DNA of 52,586 bases from Deltaproteobacteria bacterium UBA4427 (GTDB lineage: Bacteria; Myxococcota_A; UBA9160; UBA4427), in the NCBI GenBank assembly GCA_002390675.1, contig DGPZ01000197.1, forward strand, positions 3,275 through 55,860, in the 5' to 3' direction. The notes beneath the pieces are model-generated. The model did no database searches and was not told the origin of the DNA. It saw only the letters and a program-made list of their open reading frames with translations. Positions 1 through 7,822 of this stretch are shown here, piece after piece; position 1 is the first letter of the stretch, and each line of letters opens with the position of its first letter. The translations under genes and the position numbers were made by a program.

Positions 1-139
1 AGGTGGAGTGAAATGCACCAGTGGTGGGTTTTGCGCCACCCTGTCGTTGATGGCTGTGATTTCGAGCAGCTATCGAGCTGAGATCGGGCGCGTGATAGGC
101 TGCAGGCTTAATTGAACCTTCGGGGAGTCGTCGATCGCC
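1..139. other. Left-edge non-coding stretch upstream of the carboxylesterase
   Basis: I see no credible gene here. Two small dyads are visible: GGTGG at 23-27 with CCACC at 36-40, and CAGCT at 67-71 with AGCTG at 76-80 around an ATCG loop. The second is a compact hairpin without a T-run, so it could be a weak end structure of a gene to the left or a leader hairpin. The GGGGAG at 122-127 is the likely Shine-Dalgarno sequence of the carboxylesterase, about 12 bases before its ATG. Confidence 0.3.
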
Positions 140-2053
140 ATGTCGGAAGAGGAGCAAGTCCCCGGTCCGGAGCGCCGTTACCGCCGCTGGCCGGTGATCC
201 TGGCCTCGATCGTGGTGGCGCTCGCCATCGGTCTCTACCAGACCCGCACCTTTTGGGCGCCTGTCCAGCCCCGCATCACCCCGATCGCAGATGTCTCTTC
301 TGAGCGACTGCTCGCGCTTGGCAGCGTCGTCGGATTCGCGGCGGATGATGAGGCTCACGCCTGGCTGGGGCTGCCCTTTGCTCTGCCGCCCGTAGATCAA
401 CTGCGTTGGCGTGCTCCTCGTCCGCCGGCGGCTTGGGCGGATACCCGTGACGCCCTCGACTTTGGCCGACCGTGCGTCCAGCTGGGGTCGATGTTAGGTG
501 GTGTCCCAGCTGAGGATGAAGACGGATTCGCCGGCGACGAGGATTGTCTCTATCTCAACGTTTGGGCCCCGCGTGTAGAAGCCGAATCGGTGCCGACGGG
601 TGATGAACAATGGCCCGTGATGGTCTTCATTCATGGCGGCGGGAATATCCGAGGATATGCCGGGGCCCGCATGTACGACGGGGCGAAGCTGGCCGGGCGA
701 GAGAATGTCATCGTTGTGAGTATTGCCTACCGCATCGGCCCTTTAGGCTTCTTCAGTCACCCGGCCCTTCGAAGCGAAACGGATGACGCGGTTGAGGCGT
801 CGGGCAATTTCGGACTGCTCGATCAAATTAGCGCTCTTGAATGGGTCCAGTCCCATATCGAAGAGTTCGGCGGCAATGCGTCGAATGTGACGATCTTCGG
901 TGAGTCGGCTGGAGGACAAGATGTCTTTGCACTCTTGTTAGCCGAACGTTCCAAGGGTCTCTTTCATCGTGCCATCGCGCAGAGCGGTGTACTCGCGACG
1001 GTAAGCCGTGCCGAAGCTGAAAATCCTGTGAGCGCAGCCGAACCCGGATGGCGTCAGAGTTCGGCAGAAGCGGTGGTTTCGCTTCTTGAGAAAGCCGGCG
1101 TCGTCCCGGACCGCGGCGCGGCTAAAGAGTATGCCGAGGAGCTTCCTGCAGTGGATCTACTGGGCTTCTTGCGGAGTCGATCTGCGCGTGAGGTTCTCGA
1201 CGTTTACCGCGACCCTGAGCGTCCTGAGGCTCTGCGTGTGCCGAAGTTGATCCGTGACGGAGCCTTGCTCCCCGCTGGGGATTGGCTCGAGGCAATGCGG
1301 GCGGGACGTTTCCATAATGTTCCGATTTTGGCCGGCGCGAATCGCGATGAGTGGAAGCTCTTTATGACGCAGGACGAGGACCTCGTTCGGCAACGGTTCG
1401 GCGTCTTCTTTCGCGTACGTGATCCCGAGAGCTATGAGCGCTTTTCGCGACTTCACAGCGGGTGGTGGGCGATGGCAGGGGTGACGAATCCACTAAATGC
1501 TCTTGAATACGGGGGAGCGAAAGCCCTCTTCGGGTACCGATTCGATTGGGATGAGTTATCGCCTTTGTTAGGCCAGGATACTTCGGAAATAATCGGTGCT
1601 GCGCACGGTTTCGAACTCCCTTTGTTATTCGGGAGTTTTGATCTAGGCGATCCTTTGCTGAGTCGACTCCTTTATGCGGAGGAAGGCCGGGCCGGGCGCG
1701 AGGAACTCTCCCGGCAGATGATGGCCTACTGGGCGACGTTCGCGCGGAGCGGCGATCCGGGCCACGGGGGCGGAAAGGACTTGCCCGAATGGTCGGCATG
1801 GAAATCTGGAGTGGGGACAGCACAAAACGGTCCCGGCCGGTGGATGATCCTGGATGCGCCAGATGATGGAGGTCTCCGGATGAGTGCTGCTCATGCGACC
1901 CGCACGCGTTTGGTCGCTGAGATCGAGGCGGACACGTCTTTGGACGTGGCGGCGCGATGTGCCATCTATGAGGATCTTCTTTGGAAGCACGAGCGGCTGA
2001 CGCAGGAGGCGCTCGCGGCCGTCTCATCCGGCCGCTGCCGCCTCGACCGCTAG
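140..2053 (+). CDS. Membrane-anchored type-B carboxylesterase
   Basis: A 637-residue serine esterase of the carboxylesterase type B / para-nitrobenzyl esterase family (alpha/beta hydrolase fold), which hydrolyses carboxylic esters; the substrate cannot be told from sequence. The oxyanion-hole loop HGGG is at 165-168. The nucleophile elbow GESAGG puts the catalytic serine at 256. Glu404 (in NRDEW) and His489 (in AAHGFE) complete the expected Ser-Glu-His triad. Residues 1-15 are charged and are followed by one hydrophobic segment at about 17-33 with no clear cleavage site, so the enzyme is probably held in the inner membrane by an uncleaved N-terminal anchor facing the periplasm. It is somewhat longer than the usual 500-560 residues because of this anchor and linker. 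It appears to be a single-gene unit. Confidence 0.9.
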   Translation: MSEEEQVPGPERRYRRWPVILASIVVALAIGLYQTRTFWAPVQPRITPIADVSSERLLALGSVVGFAADDEAHAWLGLPFALPPVDQLRWRAPRPPAAWADTRDALDFGRPCVQLGSMLGGVPAEDEDGFAGDEDCLYLNVWAPRVEAESVPTGDEQWPVMVFIHGGGNIRGYAGARMYDGAKLAGRENVIVVSIAYRIGPLGFFSHPALRSETDDAVEASGNFGLLDQISALEWVQSHIEEFGGNASNVTIFGESAGGQDVFALLLAERSKGLFHRAIAQSGVLATVSRAEAENPVSAAEPGWRQSSAEAVVSLLEKAGVVPDRGAAKEYAEELPAVDLLGFLRSRSAREVLDVYRDPERPEALRVPKLIRDGALLPAGDWLEAMRAGRFHNVPILAGANRDEWKLFMTQDEDLVRQRFGVFFRVRDPESYERFSRLHSGWWAMAGVTNPLNALEYGGAKALFGYRFDWDELSPLLGQDTSEIIGAAHGFELPLLFGSFDLGDPLLSRLLYAEEGRAGREELSRQMMAYWATFARSGDPGHGGGKDLPEWSAWKSGVGTAQNGPGRWMILDAPDDGGLRMSAAHATRTRLVAEIEADTSLDVAARCAIYEDLLWKHERLTQEALAAVSSGRCRLDR

Positions 2054-2208
2054 CGAGTCTCCCTCAGGCTGCGCCAACTGAGAAGAACAGGGCAGGGCGT
2101 CGTCCCGGTCGACCGCTGCAGGAATTGCCCTAGACTCCGCCGCCCCGAGAGCTTGCGCGGCTTGGGTCTATTCCGGCGCGATCGCGCGAAGCAAGCAGAG
2201 GGAGCCGC

Positions 2209-2586
2209 ATGGCCCCGGATTCCGAATCAAAAGCTGAGATCCTGGAGCGCCTCTACGAGGTGATTCTTGCTCGTCGTGATGAGCGACCAGAGGGCTCTTA
2301 CGTTGTGCGGTTGCTCGATGGTGGCTGGGAAGCGATCGAAGACAAGATTCGCGAAGAGGCGATTGAGGTCGTCGATGCGGGTCGGGATGAGAGCGATGAA
2401 GCGCTGACTCATGAGGTCGCGGATCTCCTCTTTCATGTGTGGGTCGGTCTTGCTGCGCGCAACGTCGCACCCACGGATGTATACGACGTACTTTCCAAGC
2501 GCTTTGGCATAGGCGGACTCGAAGAAAAAGCGACTCGACTCGTGAATTCCCCCGAGTCCACTCCGGACAAGGATCCTTCCGAATGA
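2209..2586 (+). CDS. hisE: Phosphoribosyl-ATP pyrophosphatase HisE
   Basis: HisE (125 aa) removes pyrophosphate from phosphoribosyl-ATP, the second step of histidine biosynthesis, in the cytoplasm. It has the all-alpha MazG-like PRA-PH fold: a Gly-Ser-Tyr segment (PEGSYVVRL), the helix IREEAIEVVDA with metal-binding glutamates, and the second acidic helix HEVADLLFHVWV. Length is normal for a stand-alone HisE, and HisI is not fused to it as it is in enterobacteria. A GAGGGAG Shine-Dalgarno sits just upstream of the ATG. Its TGA stop overlaps the ATG of hisG in the tetranucleotide ATGA, so the two are very likely translationally coupled. The remaining his genes are not in this window. Confidence 0.93.
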   Translation: MAPDSESKAEILERLYEVILARRDERPEGSYVVRLLDGGWEAIEDKIREEAIEVVDAGRDESDEALTHEVADLLFHVWVGLAARNVAPTDVYDVLSKRFGIGGLEEKATRLVNSPESTPDKDPSE

Positions 2587-3446
2587 TTCCCGATGAAAGT
2601 CTCCGCATAGCCGTTCCCTCGAAGGGTCGCCTTCGCGATGCTGCTCTCGAAACCCTTGAACGCGCAGGCTTGCGATTTCGCGTGTCCGGCCGCCGGCTCT
2701 TCTCCGTATGTTCGGATACGGGAACCCGAATCATCTTCACAAACACCGCAGATATTCCCGTGCTTGTGGCGGAGGGCGTTGTCGATCTGGGGATTACCGG
2801 AAGCGATCAAGTGCTTGAGAAGCGAGTCGACGTTGTCGAACATCGTCGCCTTGGCTTTGGCCGATGCCGTCTGTCGGTTGCCGTTCACAAGGATGCCCCC
2901 TTTAAGACCTCCTTGGAACTCGCGGGCCACGTCGTGGGTGCGAAATTTGTGAACCTCGCTCGAGACTATTTCGAGCGGATAGGCGCGAAAGATGTTCATG
3001 TCATCGAGATCCAGGGCGCGGTCGAAGTCATGGTTCTATTAGGCCTGGTCGATGCGATCGTGGAAATCGTCGAGACCGGCAACAGCCTGCTCGAGAACGA
3101 TCTCGTTGAACTCGAGGAAGTCTTGGCAGCGGAAGCGGTTCTGATCGGAGCGGCCTCACCGCGGGACCCGGAGCTGCGCGATCAGTTGCTCCGCCGCGTG
3201 GATGGAGTTTTGGCGGCGCGCAAATACACTTTGCTCGAATACAACTGCCCTGCGCAGCGTATTGAAGAAGCAACTACGATCACGCCGGGCTTTTCGTCAC
3301 CGACCGTCCAGCCTCTCCAGGATGAATCCTGGTTGGCCGTGAAGGTGCTCGTCGAAAAGTCGACGACGCAGAGAGTCATCGACCGCCTTGAAGCGATCGG
3401 CTGTGTTGCCATTCTCGAAACCGACCTGCGCCACGCACGTCTCTGA
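2583..3446 (+). CDS. hisG: ATP phosphoribosyltransferase HisG, long form
   Basis: HisG joins ATP and PRPP to phosphoribosyl-ATP, the first and feedback-controlled step of histidine synthesis. At 287 aa it is the long, hexameric form. It has the N-terminal substrate-binding lobes (RIAVPSKGRL, DLGITGSDQV) and, at about 150-170, the PRPP-binding loop region (VDAIVEIVETGNSL). A C-terminal ACT-like regulatory domain at about 215-287 (LAVKVLVEKSTTQRVIDRL) is where histidine normally binds, so HisZ is not needed. The start is the ATG inside the ATGA overlap with hisE; a longer reading frame upstream runs through hisE in another frame and is not real. Expected regulation is allosteric inhibition by histidine; no attenuator is visible. 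Confidence 0.95.
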   Translation: MIPDESLRIAVPSKGRLRDAALETLERAGLRFRVSGRRLFSVCSDTGTRIIFTNTADIPVLVAEGVVDLGITGSDQVLEKRVDVVEHRRLGFGRCRLSVAVHKDAPFKTSLELAGHVVGAKFVNLARDYFERIGAKDVHVIEIQGAVEVMVLLGLVDAIVEIVETGNSLLENDLVELEEVLAAEAVLIGAASPRDPELRDQLLRRVDGVLAARKYTLLEYNCPAQRIEEATTITPGFSSPTVQPLQDESWLAVKVLVEKSTTQRVIDRLEAIGCVAILETDLRHARL

Positions 3447-3510
3447 ATCCTGCACGAGCCGCGATGAACTAACGACGCGTGAGCTGTGCCGCCGAGTCTG
3501 GGGCAGGAAG

Positions 3511-4374
3511 CTAACTCGCGGCCGGTTTTGATCGTGCGAGCCAGAATGCGCTGCCCACTATGAGTGCGCCGCCCGCGAGAGCCAGAGAATCCGGAATTTC
3601 CCCGAAGATCACCGCTCCCCAGATGATCGCTAAAGCGACCTGTAGGTAGGAGAGCGCGGTGCCTTGTGCTGCGGGAAGTACGGCGAGTCCGCGGGTAAGA
3701 CTGACTTGGCCGATCTGGGTGGCGACTCCGATGCCTAACAGGAGCAGCCATTCCGTACCCTCAGGCCATACGAAATTCGGCAACATGGTCGGGAGTGCCA
3801 AAGGGATCGTGACCAAAGGAAAGTAGAACACGATCACGAGCGGATGTTCTCCGCTCTGGGAAAGCTTTCTCACGACTACGTATGCGGCGGCGCTGCATGC
3901 CGCACCGCACATAGCGATGCCCACCCAGAACGGATCGAGTGCCGGCGCGACGCCGCCGAAGAGGAGGGTCGGCCGGGCGACGAGCAGGACGCCCGCGAGG
4001 CTGGCAGCGGTTGCTGCAATGATTCTGCGAGAGATCGCTTCGCGCAGAAAGACGCCGGCCAAGAGCGCCGTGATCGCGGGGTGCAGATATTGAAGAATCG
4101 TGGCTTCCGCGAGAGGCAGATGCGTCACGGCGCCATAAACACACGATAGGCCGGCGAATCCGAGGGCGCCGCGGATCCATAGCCATCGCTTGTCGTGGCC
4201 CCAAGGCGACACGCCTGCACGGCGCAGCAGCGACCAGCTCAGGGCGAGGCTCACTATGGCGCGAGCGACCACGAGTTCTTGACTCGGTAACCGCTCGCCG
4301 GCGAGCTTGACCAGCACCGTCATCACGCTGAACGCGAGCGCCGAGAGCATCATCATGAGGGCGCCGCGCTGCAT
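3511..4374 (-). CDS. EamA/DMT-family transporter
   Basis: A 287-residue inner-membrane protein of the drug/metabolite transporter superfamily (EamA, RhaT-like), with about ten hydrophobic segments arranged as two repeats of five. The first repeat ends near LLVARPTLLF (about residue 140) and the second near GGALIVGSAFWLARS. Family members export amino acids, nucleosides or other small metabolites; this sequence gives no clue to the substrate. The C-terminal tail is short and lysine/arginine-poor. The gene is divergent from the M20 peptidase, with a 131-bp spacer containing an 8-bp dyad, and converges on hisG with 64 bp between stops. The ATG at 4374 has a GGAG four bases upstream; a later start at one of the Met residues 7-9 is possible. 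Confidence 0.85.
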   Translation of the reverse strand: MQRGALMMMLSALAFSVMTVLVKLAGERLPSQELVVARAIVSLALSWSLLRRAGVSPWGHDKRWLWIRGALGFAGLSCVYGAVTHLPLAEATILQYLHPAITALLAGVFLREAISRRIIAATAASLAGVLLVARPTLLFGGVAPALDPFWVGIAMCGAACSAAAYVVVRKLSQSGEHPLVIVFYFPLVTIPLALPTMLPNFVWPEGTEWLLLLGIGVATQIGQVSLTRGLAVLPAAQGTALSYLQVALAIIWGAVIFGEIPDSLALAGGALIVGSAFWLARSKPAAS

Positions 4375-4395
4375 GCATCTCCGTCCGTGTGGAAG

Positions 4396-4419
4396 CGCTC
4401 TCTGGGCGATGAGAGAGCG
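4396..4419. promoter_or_regulatory. Perfect 8-bp dyad in the EamA/M20 divergent spacer
   Basis: CGCTCTCT at 4396-4403 is the exact reverse complement of AGAGAGCG at 4412-4419, with an 8-base spacer. It lies between two divergent start codons. It could be an operator for a dimeric regulator or a leader hairpin. No T-run follows, so it is not a terminator. Confidence 0.35.
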
Positions 4420-4505
4420 GCAAGGCGTTAAAGGGATGAGGATTTTGTCCCAGGTGGGACGAACGCGCTCGTGGCCGATAGACTGTGCGGCTGGAGCACA
4501 TACTC

Positions 4506-5669
4506 ATGCAAAATCTTTCGCCCAGCATTCGTCATCTTCGCGACCTGATCGCGATTCCATCCGTGAACCCAATGGGGCGGGATGACCTTCCTCCCGAGAT
4601 TGTTGGCGAGCACGCCGTAGCGGAGCATCTCTCCCGGGCCTTGGGGAAGCTCGGCTTGGACGCCGCATTGGTCGGGGAGGGCGGTCGCACAAGCGTGGTC
4701 GCTGAGGCGCGCGCAACGAATGCGATGGACACTCTGCTCGTCGCGAGCCATATCGATACCGTGCCCGTCGATGGCATGGAGATTGACCCTTTCGACCCTG
4801 CGATCGAAGACGATCGAGTTTTAGGACGAGGCTCCTGTGATACAAAGGCGGGTATGGCGGCGCTGCTAGAAGCGCTGTCTCGTGTGCTTGAAAACGGCCG
4901 TCTTGCACGGAACGTCATTATCGTAGGAGAAGCAGACGAGGAACTCAGCAGTATAGGCGTGCATGATGTCCTTAAACACCTCGGATCCCGCCGCCCGGAT
5001 TGGGTGCTTGCGACGGAGCCGACCGAACTGTGCCTAATCAACGCACATAAAGGTGTAGTCCATACACAAGTTTGCGCTCATGGACGCGCTTGCCACAGCT
5101 CGGACCCGACTCAAGGACAGAACGCGATCGTGCTTCTCGCGAAGGCGATCCTCTCCATAGACGAAAGCGCACGCGTCTTTACCGACCGTCCCCACCCGGA
5201 GCTCGGTCCCGCGACACTCTCGGTTGGCATCGTGCATGGCGGGCAGGCGCCTAATATCGTTCCGGACGAGGCGAGAATCTGGGTTGACCGACGCACGCTA
5301 CCCGATGAGACGCCGGCGATCGTTCAGGAGCAAATAGAGGCCGCGATTCGGTCCGCGGGAGTAGAGTCGCAAGTCGTTGTCGAATCTTGCTCGGAAGAGA
5401 AGCCGCCCCTACATACCGACGCTTCGTCGATTGCCGTCGGTGCGACGGCGGATGCTCTGGCCCGCGAAGGACTCTCAGGGGATTGCGGTCAGGTCGCCTT
5501 CGGCACCGATGCGGGCGTCTTTGGCCGTGCCGGGATCCCAGGTGTGGTACTCGGGCCTGGCTCGATCGATGTGGCGCATACCTCGCGAGAGTTCGTTCCG
5601 ATCGATCAGGTCGAGACGATGGTGCGAATTTTTGAGCGCGTGCTCGAAGGAGCGGGCGGACCTCGTTAG
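4506..5669 (+). CDS. M20 family metallopeptidase / deacylase (ArgE/DapE-like)
   Basis: A 387-residue zinc-dependent hydrolase of the ArgE/DapE/ACY1/CPG2 family, which cleaves amide bonds of N-acyl amino acids or dipeptides. The di-metal site is complete: His82 and the following Asp84 in SHIDTVP, bridging Asp112 in GRGSCDTKAG, the catalytic and metal glutamates 145 and 146 in EADEELSS, and the C-terminal histidine in VAHTSREF. The dimerisation (lid) domain lies at about 180-290. I place the start at the ATG at 4506, not at the GTG seven codons upstream, because GGAG at 4493-4496 is nine bases from the ATG. ArgE, DapE or a carboxypeptidase-like role cannot be separated by eye. Its TAG stop shares four bases (TTAG) with the stop of the convergent oxidoreductase gene. 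Confidence 0.88.
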   Translation: MQNLSPSIRHLRDLIAIPSVNPMGRDDLPPEIVGEHAVAEHLSRALGKLGLDAALVGEGGRTSVVAEARATNAMDTLLVASHIDTVPVDGMEIDPFDPAIEDDRVLGRGSCDTKAGMAALLEALSRVLENGRLARNVIIVGEADEELSSIGVHDVLKHLGSRRPDWVLATEPTELCLINAHKGVVHTQVCAHGRACHSSDPTQGQNAIVLLAKAILSIDESARVFTDRPHPELGPATLSVGIVHGGQAPNIVPDEARIWVDRRTLPDETPAIVQEQIEAAIRSAGVESQVVVESCSEEKPPLHTDASSIAVGATADALAREGLSGDCGQVAFGTDAGVFGRAGIPGVVLGPGSIDVAHTSREFVPIDQVETMVRIFERVLEGAGGPR

Positions 5670-6769
5670 GCGAGGCTGCTGAGCTCGACCGGATTCCCCG
5701 TTTCAATGGACTGATGCGCCGCGACGCCGATCGCGACCGCTTTTCGTCCTGCTTGGACATCGACATCGGCGGATCGCCCCTCACGGATCGCGTCCGCAAA
5801 TGCGCGTTGTTGGTAGTAGGTCGCTCCGTGATGGAAGCCTGCCTCGAGAGCGTCTTTGTTTACCAGGATCGGGATCTCCTCCATCGCGCGCCCCTTGCGT
5901 TCGCCGAGCACGACCAGGCTCTCGGGTATGAAACATTCAATTTTTCCGCGGTCGCCGGTGGCGCAGATTTCCTGTTCGTTGCGTGAAGCCTCAGCGAACA
6001 TGCACAGGTCGAGAAGCGCGCGAACGCCGCCCTCGTATTCGACCATGACGTACGCGTTGTCGAGGATATCGGGTGTTTCTCCGCCGTAGGTCTCGTCCAG
6101 ATGATTCACATCCTGGGCGCCTGAGGCGAAGACGCGAAGGGGTTCTCGGTCGACGATGAGGTTCATGAGGTCGAAAAAGTGGCAGCACTTTTCCACGAGG
6201 GTGCCGCCTGTATTTCGATTGAACCGATTCCAGTCGTCCACCTTTTTGAGGAAGGGAAAGCGATGTTCGCGAATGGCGAGCATGCGGAGATTTCCAGCGA
6301 AGCCGCCACGGATTTCCGCAACGAGTCGCGCAACTGGCGGCATGTAGCGGTATTCCATCCCAACCCAGGTGATCGCCGGGCGATCCACGCAGGCTGCCAC
6401 GACGCGGTCGCAATCTTCGAGCGTCGTGCAAAGCGGTTTTTCGACAAGCACGTGAAGAGGTCGGTCAAGCACTTCATCCAGTATGGCGGCGTGGGTGAAG
6501 TTGGGGGAGGCGATGATCACTGCATCCAGGGACTCTTGATCGAGCATCTCGCTCGCATCTTCGTACTCGGCAATTCTGTGTTTCGCGGTCTTGCGTCCCA
6601 GCTTGCGCGAAGGTGGATTGGGATCAGCGAGGGCAGCGAAGTGCAAGTCATCCTGGAGAGCGAGATTGCGGATATGTTCGAAGCCCATCAGTCCGCTTCC
6701 GATAAGGCCCACGCGGAGGGGATCGGTCGAGGAGAAGGCGCGCTTTTCGAGACGGTCTGTGGTCGACAT
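5666..6769 (-). CDS. Gfo/Idh/MocA-family NAD(P)-dependent oxidoreductase
   Basis: A 367-residue cytoplasmic oxidoreductase. It has an N-terminal Rossmann fold with GSGLMG (24-29) for NAD(P) binding and the family hallmark EKP (110-112), whose lysine takes part in catalysis. The C-terminal Gfo/Idh/MocA alpha/beta domain includes the NTGGTLVEKCCHFFD stretch. Family members oxidise or reduce sugars, inositols and related polyols; the CCHFFD segment resembles myo-inositol-2-dehydrogenase-like members, but the substrate is unknown. The ATG at 6769 gives MSTTDRLEKR; a GTG 15 codons upstream would add a residue run unlike the family. Neither start has a strong Shine-Dalgarno. The gene is converged upon by the M20 gene with a shared stop tetranucleotide. 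Confidence 0.88.
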   Translation of the reverse strand: MSTTDRLEKRAFSSTDPLRVGLIGSGLMGFEHIRNLALQDDLHFAALADPNPPSRKLGRKTAKHRIAEYEDASEMLDQESLDAVIIASPNFTHAAILDEVLDRPLHVLVEKPLCTTLEDCDRVVAACVDRPAITWVGMEYRYMPPVARLVAEIRGGFAGNLRMLAIREHRFPFLKKVDDWNRFNRNTGGTLVEKCCHFFDLMNLIVDREPLRVFASGAQDVNHLDETYGGETPDILDNAYVMVEYEGGVRALLDLCMFAEASRNEQEICATGDRGKIECFIPESLVVLGERKGRAMEEIPILVNKDALEAGFHHGATYYQQRAFADAIREGRSADVDVQAGRKAVAIGVAAHQSIETGNPVELSSLA

Positions 6770-6901
6770 GGGGCGGAGTATTACGCTGACGGCTGCAGGG
6801 CGCAGGAGACTCACGGTGCCTTGGGCTCGCAGGGGGCTTTAAGCGGCGCGGCGAGGGCACGAAGGCTCCCGCTGGAAGGGTAGTGGAAGGGCAGCCGACC
6901 G

Positions 6902-7735
6902 TTAGCGAAGCGTGATCCGAACCGGGATCCATCGCTGAACGATTGGATCGATAAAGCCCTCGCGCTTCCAATAAGCGAGGGTCGCATTTAAGACCGTCGC
7001 GAGTTGCGGATCACCTTGTCTCACGGCCCAGGAGATCTGCTCGGTTGTGAGCGGCCGATAGAGACCGTGAAGATCTCGATTTTCAACGTCCCCCGCGATT
7101 CTCCAAACCGTCGGGGCATCGTGAATGAAGTAGTCGATTCGGTCCGCGCGCAAACTACGCAAGCCGTCTTCGACACTGTCGAAGGCGAAGCTCGCGGCGC
7201 GAGTCAGTGAAGACGCCACATAGCGCTCGCCGGTCGTGCCTCGTTGGAAGCCGACGCGGGTGTCGGGACGCCGAATTTCCTGAATTCGGCCGAAGCGCCC
7301 GATGTCCCGATTTCGAATCAAAGCCAGCTGGCCGATTTCCATATAGGGCTCGATGAACTGGACGCGGGAGGCTCGATCTGGCGTGTTTGAAAGGCCGCTC
7401 ATTACGACGTCGATTTCGCCGGCTTCGAGGGCGTCTAAGAGATCCGGGAAAGGGATTTCGACGAACTCGATGGGGCGGTGAAGGTCGCGCCCGAGACGAT
7501 GAGCGAAGTCGGCCTCGATGCCGACGATCTCGCCATCCCGCTCGAATATGACCGGTGGGTAGTCGGGAGAGACTCCGACCCGCAGGGTGGGCTCACTGAA
7601 TCCGGCGGGACCGAGGTTCGCGCAGCTGGCGAGCGCCCATCCTACGAGGAAAAGCGCAGCGGGGAGCCCTAGTCTCGAAAAAGGCCTTGCCCTTCGAGTC
7701 TGGGCCCCAATGGCTGAATTCTGGTGCTTTAACAC
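6902..7735 (-). CDS. Amino-acid-type ABC substrate-binding lipoprotein (SBP family 3)
   Basis: A 277-residue periplasmic binding protein of the SBP_bac_3 class (glutamine/arginine-binding type). The N-terminus is basic with a hydrophobic core and a lipobox, LAS followed by Cys38, so the mature protein is a lipoprotein. The binding fold starts with LRVGVSPDYPPVIFERDGEIVG and contains the family's MSGLSNTPDR stretch (usually MSGMSIT). It ends without a catalytic domain, so it is not a lytic transglycosylase such as MltF. No permease or ATPase gene is adjacent; it may serve a transporter encoded elsewhere or act as a solute sensor. The start is a GTG preceded by GGAGGG only three bases away, which is tight but has no better alternative. 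Confidence 0.85.
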   Translation of the reverse strand: MLKHQNSAIGAQTRRARPFSRLGLPAALFLVGWALASCANLGPAGFSEPTLRVGVSPDYPPVIFERDGEIVGIEADFAHRLGRDLHRPIEFVEIPFPDLLDALEAGEIDVVMSGLSNTPDRASRVQFIEPYMEIGQLALIRNRDIGRFGRIQEIRRPDTRVGFQRGTTGERYVASSLTRAASFAFDSVEDGLRSLRADRIDYFIHDAPTVWRIAGDVENRDLHGLYRPLTTEQISWAVRQGDPQLATVLNATLAYWKREGFIDPIVQRWIPVRITLR

Positions 7736-7822
7736 ATTCCCTCCAAGCAGTTGCGCAAGCTACTGCCTTGCACCAGCTACCGCCAATTTCTACTTTGCCG
7801 CGCGACCAAAGGGGGTAGGGCC

